A stretch of 17,410 nucleotides of DNA, from NCBI GenBank assembly GCA_036522155.1, contig DATDGI010000272.1:1-17410 (forward strand), given 5' to 3'. Positions 1 to 6,396 of this stretch are shown here, in pieces (positions within the stretch are counted from its first letter, which is position 1; each line of letters opens with the position of its first letter). The position numbers and the translations under genes are program-made. The notes beneath the pieces are model-generated. The model was not told where the DNA came from, made no database searches, and saw nothing but the letters and a program-made list of their open reading frames with translations. Origin of the DNA: UBA9676 sp036522155. Its GTDB lineage: Bacteria > Actinomycetota > Actinomycetes > Streptosporangiales > Streptosporangiaceae.

Positions 1-1917
1 GGAGCGTTTGGTCTCCTCCCGCACCCGGGTCATGAGGAAGATGTTGTAGTCGATGCCCAGCGCGACCAGGAACACGAACGCGAACAGCGGCATGGCGGTG
101 TCGGCGCCCGCGAACCCGAACAGGTGCCTGAACGCGAGCGCCGACAGCCCGAGCGCGGCCCCGAACGACAGCACCACGGTCCCGATGAGGAGCACCGCCG
201 CCACCACCGAGCGGAGCAGCAGGCCCAGGATGAGCGACACGACCAGCAGCACCAGCGGACTGATCAGGTTCCGGTCCCTGGTGGCGTAGTGCTCCACGTC
301 GTCGGTGATGGCCGTGCCGCCGCCGACCTTGGCGCCGGCGCCGGGGACGGCGTGCACCGCCGCCCGCACCTGGTCCACGGCCGCGGTCGCGGCCGGGGTG
401 TCCGGCTGGCTGGCCAGCGTGCCCTGCAGATACACCAGGCCGCCCTTGACCTCTGGCGGGGACACGGCCACGATCCCGCTGGTACCGGCCATCGCGGCCC
501 GCAGCTGCCCGGCCGCACGGGCGTTGCCGATGACCGCGACCGGCTCACCGGCCCCGCCCGGGAAATGCCCGGCCAGCACCTGCTCGGCGGCCACCGACGC
601 CGGGGTGCCGCGGAACGACTGCGCGGTGGTCAGCGGGCCGATCTTGAAACCGGCCAGGCCGAACCAGGCGCAGGCGAGCAGGACGGCGGTGACCACCCAC
701 ACGCTGCGGGGCCGCATGGCCAGCGCCCGCCCGGTCCGCGCCCAGATGCCGCGGGTGGTCGGCTCGTCCGAGCCATAGCGCGGCCGGAGCGGCCAGAAGG
801 GCCACCGGCCCACGGTCACCAGCAGGGCGGGCAGCAGGGTGATCATGGCCAGCAGGCCGACCGCGATGCCGATCGCCGCCACCGGCCCCAGGCCTGAGAT
901 GTCGGCGGACTCGGCGACCAGCAGGCACAGCATGCCGATGATCACGGTCGCGGCGCTGGCGATGATGGCCGGCCCCGCCCGGCGCAGCGCGATCGCCATC
1001 GCCTCGTGCCGGTCGGCGTGCCGCCGCAGTTCCTCCCGGTAGCGGGCGATGAGCAGCAGCGCGTAGTCGGTGCTGGCCCCCAGCACCAAGACCACCAGGA
1101 TGCCGCCGCTCTGCCCGTTCACCACCAGGCCGTGCTTGGTCAGCAGGTAGATGACCGCCTCCGCGGCGGCCAGCGATACCCCGGCCGAGATGATCGGCAG
1201 CAGCCAGAGCACCGGGCTGCGGTAGGTGAACAGCAGCAGCACGATGACCACGGCCAGCGTCGCGTACAGCAGGGTGGTGTCGATCCCCTTGAAGATCTTC
1301 ACCTGGTCGGCGGCGCTGGCGGCCGGCCCGGCGATGTGCACCGCCAGGCCGGGGTCGCCGTGCGAGGCGGTGGCCTGCAGGCTGCCGATGAACGCCCCGA
1401 TGTTGGCGTTGAAGCCGAGGCTGGCGCCGACGATGGTCTGGATCGCCTGGTGGTCGGCGGAGGGGACCGGCCCGGCCACCCGCGCGTGCACGGCCGGCAT
1501 CGCGGCGAAGACCCTGGCGTCAGCGGCCGCCTTGCGCAGGTCGGCCGGGGTCAGCCCGGACGGCCGGGTGTAGACGACGACGGCCGGGTTGAGGTTCTTG
1601 CCCACGAACCGCGACTGCAGGTTCAGTTCCTGGGTGGACTCCGCGCTGGCGGGCAGGTAGGCGGACGCATCGTTCTTCTCCGCGCCCATGAGCTTGCCCG
1701 CCAGCGGCCCGGTGACCGCGATCACCGCCAGCCAGAAGACCAGCACCAGGTACTTGGTCCGGCGGCCGCACGGGAACGCGGCGATCCGGCCCGCCCAGCC
1801 AGGGCCGGCGGGCTGGCCCGTCCGGCCGTCCCCGCCCCCGCCACCACGGGGATGCTGGCCGGACGTTGCCCCGCTTGAGTTCGCCGTCGGACGTGGACTC
1901 GTGCTTCCGGCAGTCAC
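1..1917 (-). CDS. MMPL/RND-family membrane transporter (3' end outside window)
   Basis: The 639 visible residues have no stop before the window edge, so the C-terminus is missing. After a Gly/Pro-rich cytoplasmic head there is a first membrane helix (about 54-72), an extracytoplasmic domain, then a helix bundle (about 211-365), a second extracytoplasmic domain and the start of a second bundle. This is the duplicated layout of MmpL/YdfJ transporters. The Asp-Tyr pairs of the proton relay are visible in GASTDYALLL (D283, Y284) and GIDYNIF (D623, Y624). The family exports lipids or drugs across the cytoplasmic membrane using the proton gradient; the substrate here is unknown. The GTG start at 1917 is chosen because GGGGAGGA lies just upstream. 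The gene is divergent from the amidase and no dedicated regulator adjoins it. Confidence 0.93.
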   Translation of the reverse strand, partial: MTAGSTSPRPTANSSGATSGQHPRGGGGGDGRTGQPAGPGWAGRIAAFPCGRRTKYLVLVFWLAVIAVTGPLAGKLMGAEKNDASAYLPASAESTQELNLQSRFVGKNLNPAVVVYTRPSGLTPADLRKAAADARVFAAMPAVHARVAGPVPSADHQAIQTIVGASLGFNANIGAFIGSLQATASHGDPGLAVHIAGPAASAADQVKIFKGIDTTLLYATLAVVIVLLLFTYRSPVLWLLPIISAGVSLAAAEAVIYLLTKHGLVVNGQSGGILVVLVLGASTDYALLLIARYREELRRHADRHEAMAIALRRAGPAIIASAATVIIGMLCLLVAESADISGLGPVAAIGIAVGLLAMITLLPALLVTVGRWPFWPLRPRYGSDEPTTRGIWARTGRALAMRPRSVWVVTAVLLACAWFGLAGFKIGPLTTAQSFRGTPASVAAEQVLAGHFPGGAGEPVAVIGNARAAGQLRAAMAGTSGIVAVSPPEVKGGLVYLQGTLASQPDTPAATAAVDQVRAAVHAVPGAGAKVGGGTAITDDVEHYATRDRNLISPLVLLVVSLILGLLLRSVVAAVLLIGTVVLSFGAALGLSALAFRHLFGFAGADTAMPLFAFVFLVALGIDYNIFLMTRVREETKRS

Positions 1918-1972
1918 GCGATCCTCCCCGTGGGTCAGCGGATAATTGCCTGGGCTGGCGAGTGTGCGTCGA

Positions 1973-2006
1973 ATACGATGTATCGCGTCAGCGGTCTGGA
2001 TGTCAA
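1973..2006 (-). promoter_or_regulatory. Putative promoter and operator of the MMPL gene
   Basis: On the minus strand a perfect -35 hexamer TTGACA (2001-2006) is followed after 18 bases by TACATC (1977-1982) as a weak -10. The dyad ATAC-gat-GTAT (1973-1983) overlaps that -10, where a repressor of TetR type would be expected to bind. The -35 assignment is good; the operator is inferred from symmetry only. Confidence 0.45.
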
Positions 2007-2018
2007 GTAATATCTTGA
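2003..2018. promoter_or_regulatory. Inverted repeat in the divergent MMPL/amidase intergenic region
   Basis: TCAAG-TAATAT-CTTGA has perfect 5-bp arms. It overlaps the minus-strand TTGACA of the MMPL promoter, and its spacer TAATAT could act as a -10 for the amidase gene on the plus strand (ATG at 2038). One regulator bound here could affect both directions. This is inferred from position and symmetry. Confidence 0.35.
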
Positions 2019-2037
2019 GCCCGCTGGCGGTGGATAC

Positions 2038-3513
2038 ATGGCAGACCTGTGGGCGCTCGACGCGGTGACGCTGGCCCGGCTGCTGCGCCGGCGCGAGGTG
2101 TCCGCCCGCGAAACGATCGCGGCCCATATCGAGCGGGTCGAGGCGGTCGACGGCCTGGTCAACGCGATCGTGACCCGGTCGTTCGAGATGGCCCTGGCCA
2201 AGGCGGCAGCCGCGGACGAGGCGATGGCGCGCGGCGAACCCACCGGCCTGCTGCACGGGCTGCCGGTCGCTCACAAAGATCTCGCCGAAACCGCGGGGGT
2301 GCGCACCACCTACGGTTCGCCCCTGTTCTCCGGCCACGTGCCGGACTTCGATGCCCTGGTGGTCGAGCGGATGTCGGCGGCCGGGGCGATCAGCCTGGGC
2401 AAGACGAACACGCCCGAGTTCGGGGCGGGCTCGCACACCGTCAACCCGGTGTTCGGTGCCACCCGCAACCCCTACGACCTGAGCCGCAGCGCGGGCGGCA
2501 GCAGCGGCGGCGCCGCGGCCGCGCTGGCGGTCCGCATGATCTGCTTGGCCGACGGCAGCGACCTCGGCGGATCCCTGCGCAACCCGGCGAGCTTTTGCAA
2601 CGTGACCGGGATGCGGCCGTCGCCCGGCCGGGTGCCGTCCTGGCCGCTGGCGGATGTGGCCGACACGTTCGGCGTCCACGGGCCGATGGCCCGCACGGTC
2701 GCCGACGTGGCGCTCCTGCTGGCCGTCCTGTCCGGGCCGGATCCCCGCGTCCCGCTCGCGCTGGACTCGCCTGCGCCGGCGCTGGCTGATCCCGCCGAGG
2801 TGACGGGGCTGCTGGCCCGGGACCTGCGCGGGGTGAGGGTCGCCTGGAGTGCCGATCTCGGCCTGCCGGTCGAGCCGGCCGTGCGGGCCACGCTGGCCCC
2901 GGCCCGGCAGGTGCTGGCCGGCCTGGGATGCGAGGTCATCGACGCGGCGCCGGATCTGTCCGGCGCCGACGAAGCGTTCCGCGCCTGGCGGGCGTTCCGC
3001 TTCGCGTCGTTCTTCGGCCCGCTGTACGCCGAGCACCGTGACCAGCTGGGCCCCAACGTGACCTGGAACATCGAGCGCGGCCTGGAGCTGACCACCGAGG
3101 ACCTGTTCCGCGCCACGGCCCAGCGGGCGGCGCTCGCCGGGCGGGTCAGCGAGTTCTTCGCGACCGTGGACGTACTGGCGTGCCCGGTCAGCCAGGTCGT
3201 GCCGTTCGATGTCACCCTCGACTGGGTGCACGACATCGACGGCGTGCCCCAGCTCACCTACCTGGACTGGATGGCTTCGTCGTATCTGATCTCGGCCGCC
3301 GGGCTGCCCGCCATCTCGGTGCCCGCCGGGTTCACCCCCGGCGGACTGCCGGTGGGGCTCCAGCTGGTCGGCCGGTGGCGGGCGGACTGGCCGCTGCTCG
3401 GTATGGCCCATGCCTTCGAGGCGGCCACCGGCTACGCGCAGGTCGCCCCCAGCCTGCCGATCAGCTCCGGCCTCGAAGGCCACCCCGGCCCGCCATCCTC
3501 AGCCAGCGGCTGA
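2038..3513 (+). CDS. Amidase-signature family hydrolase
   Basis: A 491-residue cytosolic enzyme of the amidase-signature family, which hydrolyses carboxamides with a Ser-cisSer-Lys triad. K80 (in VAHKDLAE), S155 (in SAGGSSGG) and nucleophile S179 (in DLGGSLRNP) are all present. Their spacing, 75 and 24 residues, is the same as in characterised family members such as FAAH. Length is typical. The subfamily (aryl-acylamidase, 6-aminohexanoate-cyclic-dimer hydrolase type and others) cannot be told from the sequence, so the substrate is open. No GatB or GatC lies nearby, so a GatA role in tRNA amidation is unlikely. GGTGG sits about 4 bases before the ATG. The gene converges with the SDR gene, 12 bases between stops. 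Confidence 0.92.
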   Translation: MADLWALDAVTLARLLRRREVSARETIAAHIERVEAVDGLVNAIVTRSFEMALAKAAAADEAMARGEPTGLLHGLPVAHKDLAETAGVRTTYGSPLFSGHVPDFDALVVERMSAAGAISLGKTNTPEFGAGSHTVNPVFGATRNPYDLSRSAGGSSGGAAAALAVRMICLADGSDLGGSLRNPASFCNVTGMRPSPGRVPSWPLADVADTFGVHGPMARTVADVALLLAVLSGPDPRVPLALDSPAPALADPAEVTGLLARDLRGVRVAWSADLGLPVEPAVRATLAPARQVLAGLGCEVIDAAPDLSGADEAFRAWRAFRFASFFGPLYAEHRDQLGPNVTWNIERGLELTTEDLFRATAQRAALAGRVSEFFATVDVLACPVSQVVPFDVTLDWVHDIDGVPQLTYLDWMASSYLISAAGLPAISVPAGFTPGGLPVGLQLVGRWRADWPLLGMAHAFEAATGYAQVAPSLPISSGLEGHPGPPSSASG

Positions 3514-3525
3514 GCCCACCCGGAC

Positions 3526-4314
3526 TCAGCCCTGATCGAACCGGCGGGCGCTGGGATAACGCTGGCCGCCGTCGACCACGACGTTCGCCCCGGTGATCCA
3601 GGACGCCCGCGGGGACAGCAGGAAGGCCACCACGTCGGCGACCTCCTCTGGCCGGCCCAGCCGGCCGAGCGGGAACTGGGTGCCCAGGAACGTGGCGAAG
3701 TCGGCCGGGTTCTCCTGGGCGAACCGGTCCCAGGAGCCGCCGGGGAACATGATGGACCCCGGGCTCACCGCGTTCACCCGGATGCTGTCGGCGGCCAGTT
3801 CGGCGGCGGCCGTCGCGGCCAGCTGGATCTCCGCGGCCTTGGCGACGGCATACGCGGTACGCGGCGCCGGGCGCATCCCGGTGATCGACGAAATGATCAC
3901 CACCGCGCCGCCGCCGGCCGAGCGCAGGTAGGGCAGCGCGGCGCGGATGAGCTCGGCCGCGTGCCCGGCGTTCAGGGCGAAGGTGGCGGTGAAGTCACCG
4001 GGCCCAGAGGTGGTGAGGTTCCCGCCGATGGTGCCGCCGACGTTGGCGACCAGGTGGTCGAGCCCGCCCAGCGCAGCGGCGATGTCCTGGACCGCGCGGT
4101 TCAGTGCCGGGGTGTCGGTGACATCGGCGGCCGCCGTCGCGACCGGCACCCCGTGCCGGACCAGCCGCCCAGCCGCCGCGGCCAGGCCGTCGCCGTTCCT
4201 GGCCACCAGCCCGACCGCCGCACCCTCCGCGGCCAGTGCGTCGGCGACCGCGAAGCCGATGCCACGGCTGCCGCCGGTGATGAGCGCCCGCTCGCCCTGC
4301 AGGCCAAGGTCCAT
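3526..4314 (-). CDS. SDR-family NAD(P)-dependent oxidoreductase
   Basis: A 262-residue classical short-chain dehydrogenase/reductase, a cytosolic Rossmann enzyme. The dinucleotide motif TGGSRGIG is at 13-20, an Asp in AADV near 64, the structural Asn at 115, catalytic Ser 142/143, and Y155-x3-K159 (YAVAK). The usual NNAG motif reads NVGG (91-94), a variant met in FabG-like actinobacterial members. The C-terminal GANVVVDGGQ is typical. I place the start at ATG 4314 because MDLGLQGERALITGG is the usual N-terminus of this group; GTG at 4323 would add three residues, and neither has a clear ribosome site. Cofactor preference and substrate are not evident. The convergent amidase gives no pathway link. 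Confidence 0.9.
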   Translation of the reverse strand: MDLGLQGERALITGGSRGIGFAVADALAAEGAAVGLVARNGDGLAAAAGRLVRHGVPVATAAADVTDTPALNRAVQDIAAALGGLDHLVANVGGTIGGNLTTSGPGDFTATFALNAGHAAELIRAALPYLRSAGGGAVVIISSITGMRPAPRTAYAVAKAAEIQLAATAAAELAADSIRVNAVSPGSIMFPGGSWDRFAQENPADFATFLGTQFPLGRLGRPEEVADVVAFLLSPRASWITGANVVVDGGQRYPSARRFDQG

Positions 4315-4371
4315 AGCGAGCACGTTACCGGCGCTGGACGACAGCCCTGACCCTGGGCGAGAGCCCCGGGC

Positions 4372-4392
4372 CCGGCCGCCGCACGCGGCCGG
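4372..4392 (-). terminator. Hairpin after the hemerythrin-like gene
   Basis: CCGGCCGC (4372-4379) and GCGGCCGG (4385-4392) form a perfect 8-bp stem with a 5-base loop, four bases beyond the stop codon at 4397. There is no U-tract, as is common for actinobacterial terminators. It separates this gene from the SDR gene downstream. Confidence 0.6.
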
Positions 4393-4396
4393 AGGG

Positions 4397-5020
4397 TTAG
4401 AGCTGGCCGTAGTAGAAGCCGTGCCGGGCCAGCGGCCCGATCAGCTGGGCCTCCTCGTAGGCCAGATGCGACAGCAGGGTGTCGGTCAGGAGGTCCACCG
4501 CCTGCTCCAGCTCGGTGAAGTCGGTGGGGTTGCGCAGGTGCTCGACGAGCGCCTGGTCCAGGCCGGTCAGCACCTGGTGGATGATCTTGTGCTCGCCGGA
4601 CAGCCGGTCGATCACCGGCGCCAGCCCTTCCTCCTGCGCGCGCAGGTAGGGAAAGACAGCCTCATCCTCCAGGCCGTGGTGCCCGGTGACGAAACGGCAG
4701 TACGAAGCGCAGTACGCGCCCAGGGTCCAATCGTTTTGCCGCATGGTCATGTCGTTGATCGCCGAACGCGCGCCCGCGGCACCGACCGCACCCTCGCGGA
4801 CCTGGCGGATGAGATCGCGCACCGCGGTGAGTTCGCGGCGCAGGTGGTCGTGGATCTGGATGAGATGGCGGGCGATGGCGCGGCCGCGCACCGAGTACAT
4901 GGTGCCGGGTGGCGCGGGCGGGCCGGTGGGCCGGGCGTCCTCGTCCCAGAGCCGGACCGGGCTCAGCCGCTCGCCGGTGTCCGGGGTCGGCGTCAGCCCC
5001 AGTTCCGGCTGGTCGGCCAC
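4397..5020 (-). CDS. Hemerythrin-like domain protein
   Basis: A 207-residue soluble protein. A proline-rich head of about 45 residues precedes a four-helix hemerythrin-like domain (about 48-198) that should bind a di-iron centre. Candidate ligands are H57/H59 in IHDHLRREL, H114, H115 and E118 in GHHGLEDE, H144/H148 in GEHKIIH, and H185 plus E189/E190 in SHLAYEEA. The family senses or handles oxygen, NO or iron; which applies here cannot be decided from sequence. The GTG start at 5020 is supported by GGAGG a few bases upstream. The gene stands alone, with a hairpin after its stop. A dyad ACAGT-ca-ACTGT lies upstream. Confidence 0.9.
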   Translation of the reverse strand: MADQPELGLTPTPDTGERLSPVRLWDEDARPTGPPAPPGTMYSVRGRAIARHLIQIHDHLRRELTAVRDLIRQVREGAVGAAGARSAINDMTMRQNDWTLGAYCASYCRFVTGHHGLEDEAVFPYLRAQEEGLAPVIDRLSGEHKIIHQVLTGLDQALVEHLRNPTDFTELEQAVDLLTDTLLSHLAYEEAQLIGPLARHGFYYGQL

Positions 5021-5049
5021 CCTGCCTCCGCATGCTCCGCCGTGGTTGA

Positions 5050-5061
5050 ACAGTCAACTGT
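5050..5061 (-). promoter_or_regulatory. Small dyad over a possible -35 of the hemerythrin-like gene
   Basis: ACAGT-ca-ACTGT is a perfect inverted repeat. The minus-strand hexamer TTGACT (5052-5057) inside it resembles a -35 element about 35 bases before the GTG start. No convincing -10 is seen, so the call is tentative. Confidence 0.3.
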
Positions 5062-5095
5062 AGCCGCCCGGAGGGGCCGGTCCGCTACGGCGCTG

Positions 5096-5914
5096 CTAGC
5101 GCACCGGGCGGAACGGCCGGGTGCGGGTGGGCAGGAGCCTGGCCAGCAGCAGGGAGATCATGATGAGGACGAGCAGGCTGCCGCCGATGCCCCAGCCGAA
5201 CGCGAGCTGCAGGCCGGAAACGCTACCCAGGGATTGCGCGGCCACGACGAAGCCCGGGTGCGGCCCGCCGTAGGGCTCGACGACGGTGGCCTCCCGCAGG
5301 CCGGGCTGGGGCTCCCAGGTGACGCGGTCCTGGCCGTGCTGGGCCGCCCAGGCGAACACGCCGGAGGGCAGCACCGGTGCCCGGCTGCCCAGACGGCCGG
5401 AACTGGCCAGCAGGTGATACCGGCGGTCAAACACCATGAGGAATGGGCCCGGGCTGGCGGCCAGGCCGATCGACGGTGGCAGGACGCTGCCCGGTGGTGA
5501 TCCGGTCGCCAGTTGCCTGGCCGCCAGGGCCGCCAGCCGCAGCGGCTGCCGGTCGGCGCCTGCCCGGAGGCTGAGTCCGGTGCCTAGCCAGGCAACGCCG
5601 GCGGCCAGTGTGAGCAGCAGCACCACGGCCGTCCACCCGGCTCTCCGGGCCTGCCACCGGGCCAGCCGGGCCGGACGGTCGATCTCATGGCGCCAGGCCA
5701 GGTCATGCCGGGCACCGCGCGCCAGCCGGCTCAGCATCAGCGCCGCCGTCACGGCTGGCCGCTCGCCGCGGGATCGCGCATCTTCGAACTGCCCATGGAT
5801 ATCGGCGCTGATCTCGGCGCGGCGCCGTTCCCGGACCGGCGCCGGCAGCCCGGCCGTGTACCAGCGGGTCCAGCCGGTGACGAGGCGGCTGGCGGCCTCG
5901 GTCATCCTGGTCAT
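5096..5914 (-). CDS. Membrane protein with HAAS-like head and extracytoplasmic sensor-like domain
   Basis: A 272-residue protein. Residues 1-80 form a helical, Arg-rich cytoplasmic region (around GLPAPVRERRRAEISADI) resembling the HAAS-type domain found beside PadR regulators. A membrane helix follows (about 93-115), then an extracytoplasmic stretch (about 116-235) and a second helix (about 238-261) with a short basic tail. The outer part, with FLMVFDRRYHLLASSG and later GFVVAAQSLG, reads like the PAS/Cache-type sensor of a histidine kinase, but no HAMP or kinase domain follows. Its ATG overlaps the stop of the padR-like gene (ATGA, 5911-5914), so the two are translationally coupled. I infer that it passes an envelope signal to the PadR protein. 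Exact family unassigned. Confidence 0.8.
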   Translation of the reverse strand: MTRMTEAASRLVTGWTRWYTAGLPAPVRERRRAEISADIHGQFEDARSRGERPAVTAALMLSRLARGARHDLAWRHEIDRPARLARWQARRAGWTAVVLLLTLAAGVAWLGTGLSLRAGADRQPLRLAALAARQLATGSPPGSVLPPSIGLAASPGPFLMVFDRRYHLLASSGRLGSRAPVLPSGVFAWAAQHGQDRVTWEPQPGLREATVVEPYGGPHPGFVVAAQSLGSVSGLQLAFGWGIGGSLLVLIMISLLLARLLPTRTRPFRPVR

Positions 5915-6270
5915 GACGGGGCCAGCCCGAGACCGGGGCGCGGCGCGAGGTGAGCCCGTTGCTGCTGGCTGGCCGCCACGGCCTCTTCCCCGCTGGGCGT
6001 GACCCGGTAGAGGCGCCGGCGCGGCCGGCCCTCGGTGACGGCGGCACCGGGGTCTTCCCAGGAGCTGACCAGCAGGCCTGCCTGCTCCAGCCGGGCCAGT
6101 GCCTTGTACAGCGTGCCGTGCGCGGTCAGCTGCCGGGCGGAGCTGGCATCGCGGATCTTCCGGGCTATGCCAAAGCCGTAGAACCCGGGCTCACCCGCGG
6201 CGGCAAGATCGATGCCGGCGGCCAGGATGGCCAGCTCGATCGGCAGCAGCTCGCCCTTTCGCCGTCGCAT
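5911..6270 (-). CDS. PadR-family transcriptional regulator
   Basis: A 119-residue DNA-binding protein with the PadR winged helix-turn-helix. The recognition segment HGTLYKALARLEQAGLL is at 51-67 and the wing GRPRRRLYRVT at 81-91. The N-terminal MRRRKGELLPIELAIL is typical. The short C-terminal part suggests the small PadR-s2 type, which dimerises through its C-terminal helix and usually represses its own operon. The ATG at 6270 lies only five bases beyond a perfect TATAAT, so the mRNA is probably leaderless. The gene is first in a two-gene unit with the membrane sensor-like protein, overlapping it by four bases. Confidence 0.93.
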   Translation of the reverse strand: MRRRKGELLPIELAILAAGIDLAAAGEPGFYGFGIARKIRDASSARQLTAHGTLYKALARLEQAGLLVSSWEDPGAAVTEGRPRRRLYRVTPSGEEAVAASQQQRAHLAPRPGLGLAPS

Positions 6271-6275
6271 ACCTC

Positions 6276-6305
6276 ATTATAGGAAGATAGCTTCCCATAG
6301 CTCAA
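6276..6305 (-). promoter_or_regulatory. Leaderless promoter with built-in operator for the padR-like operon
   Basis: On the minus strand TTGAGC (6300-6305), an 18-base spacer and a perfect TATAAT (6276-6281) are followed by five bases and the ATG at 6270. Transcription should therefore start at or next to the start codon. A dyad with arms TATAGGAAG (6278-6286) and CTTCCCATA (6291-6299), 8 of 9 positions paired around ATAG, fills the spacer and overlaps the -10. This is the expected place for an autorepressor site, most simply bound by the PadR protein itself. Confidence 0.75.
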
Positions 6306-6332
6306 GCGGGGGCCGCCCGCCCCGGGGCAACC

Positions 6333-6383
6333 ATGATCCTGAAGGATTCTCAGGGATATCCACTGACAATCCTTCAGGATCAT
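6333..6383. repeat. 51-bp palindromic element beyond the FAD-linked dehydrogenase gene
   Basis: ATGATCCTGAAGGATT (6333-6348) is matched perfectly by AATCCTTCAGGATCAT (6368-6383). Inside, TCAG (6350-6353) pairs with CTGA (6363-6366) around a GGATATCC core. Each arm itself contains ATCCT-nn-AGGAT (6336-6347 and 6369-6380), the two copies 33 bp apart centre to centre. It lies 13 bases past the stop at 6397 and upstream of the padR-like promoter. It could be a terminator hairpin, a double operator or a dispersed palindromic repeat. Its base composition is far more AT-rich than its surroundings. Confidence 0.7.
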
Positions 6384-6396
6384 GAAACGTGGGCCC

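Noticed and set aside
124..897. Long plus-strand frame, and similar frames opposite other genes
   Set aside because: They are shadows of the minus-strand MMPL transporter in very GC-rich DNA. Their products are Arg/Pro/Gly-rich without any domain, while the minus strand encodes a clear membrane transporter.
6333..6383. Near-identical short peptides (MILKD...ILQDH) readable on both strands
   Set aside because: This follows automatically from the perfect palindrome and is not evidence of translation.
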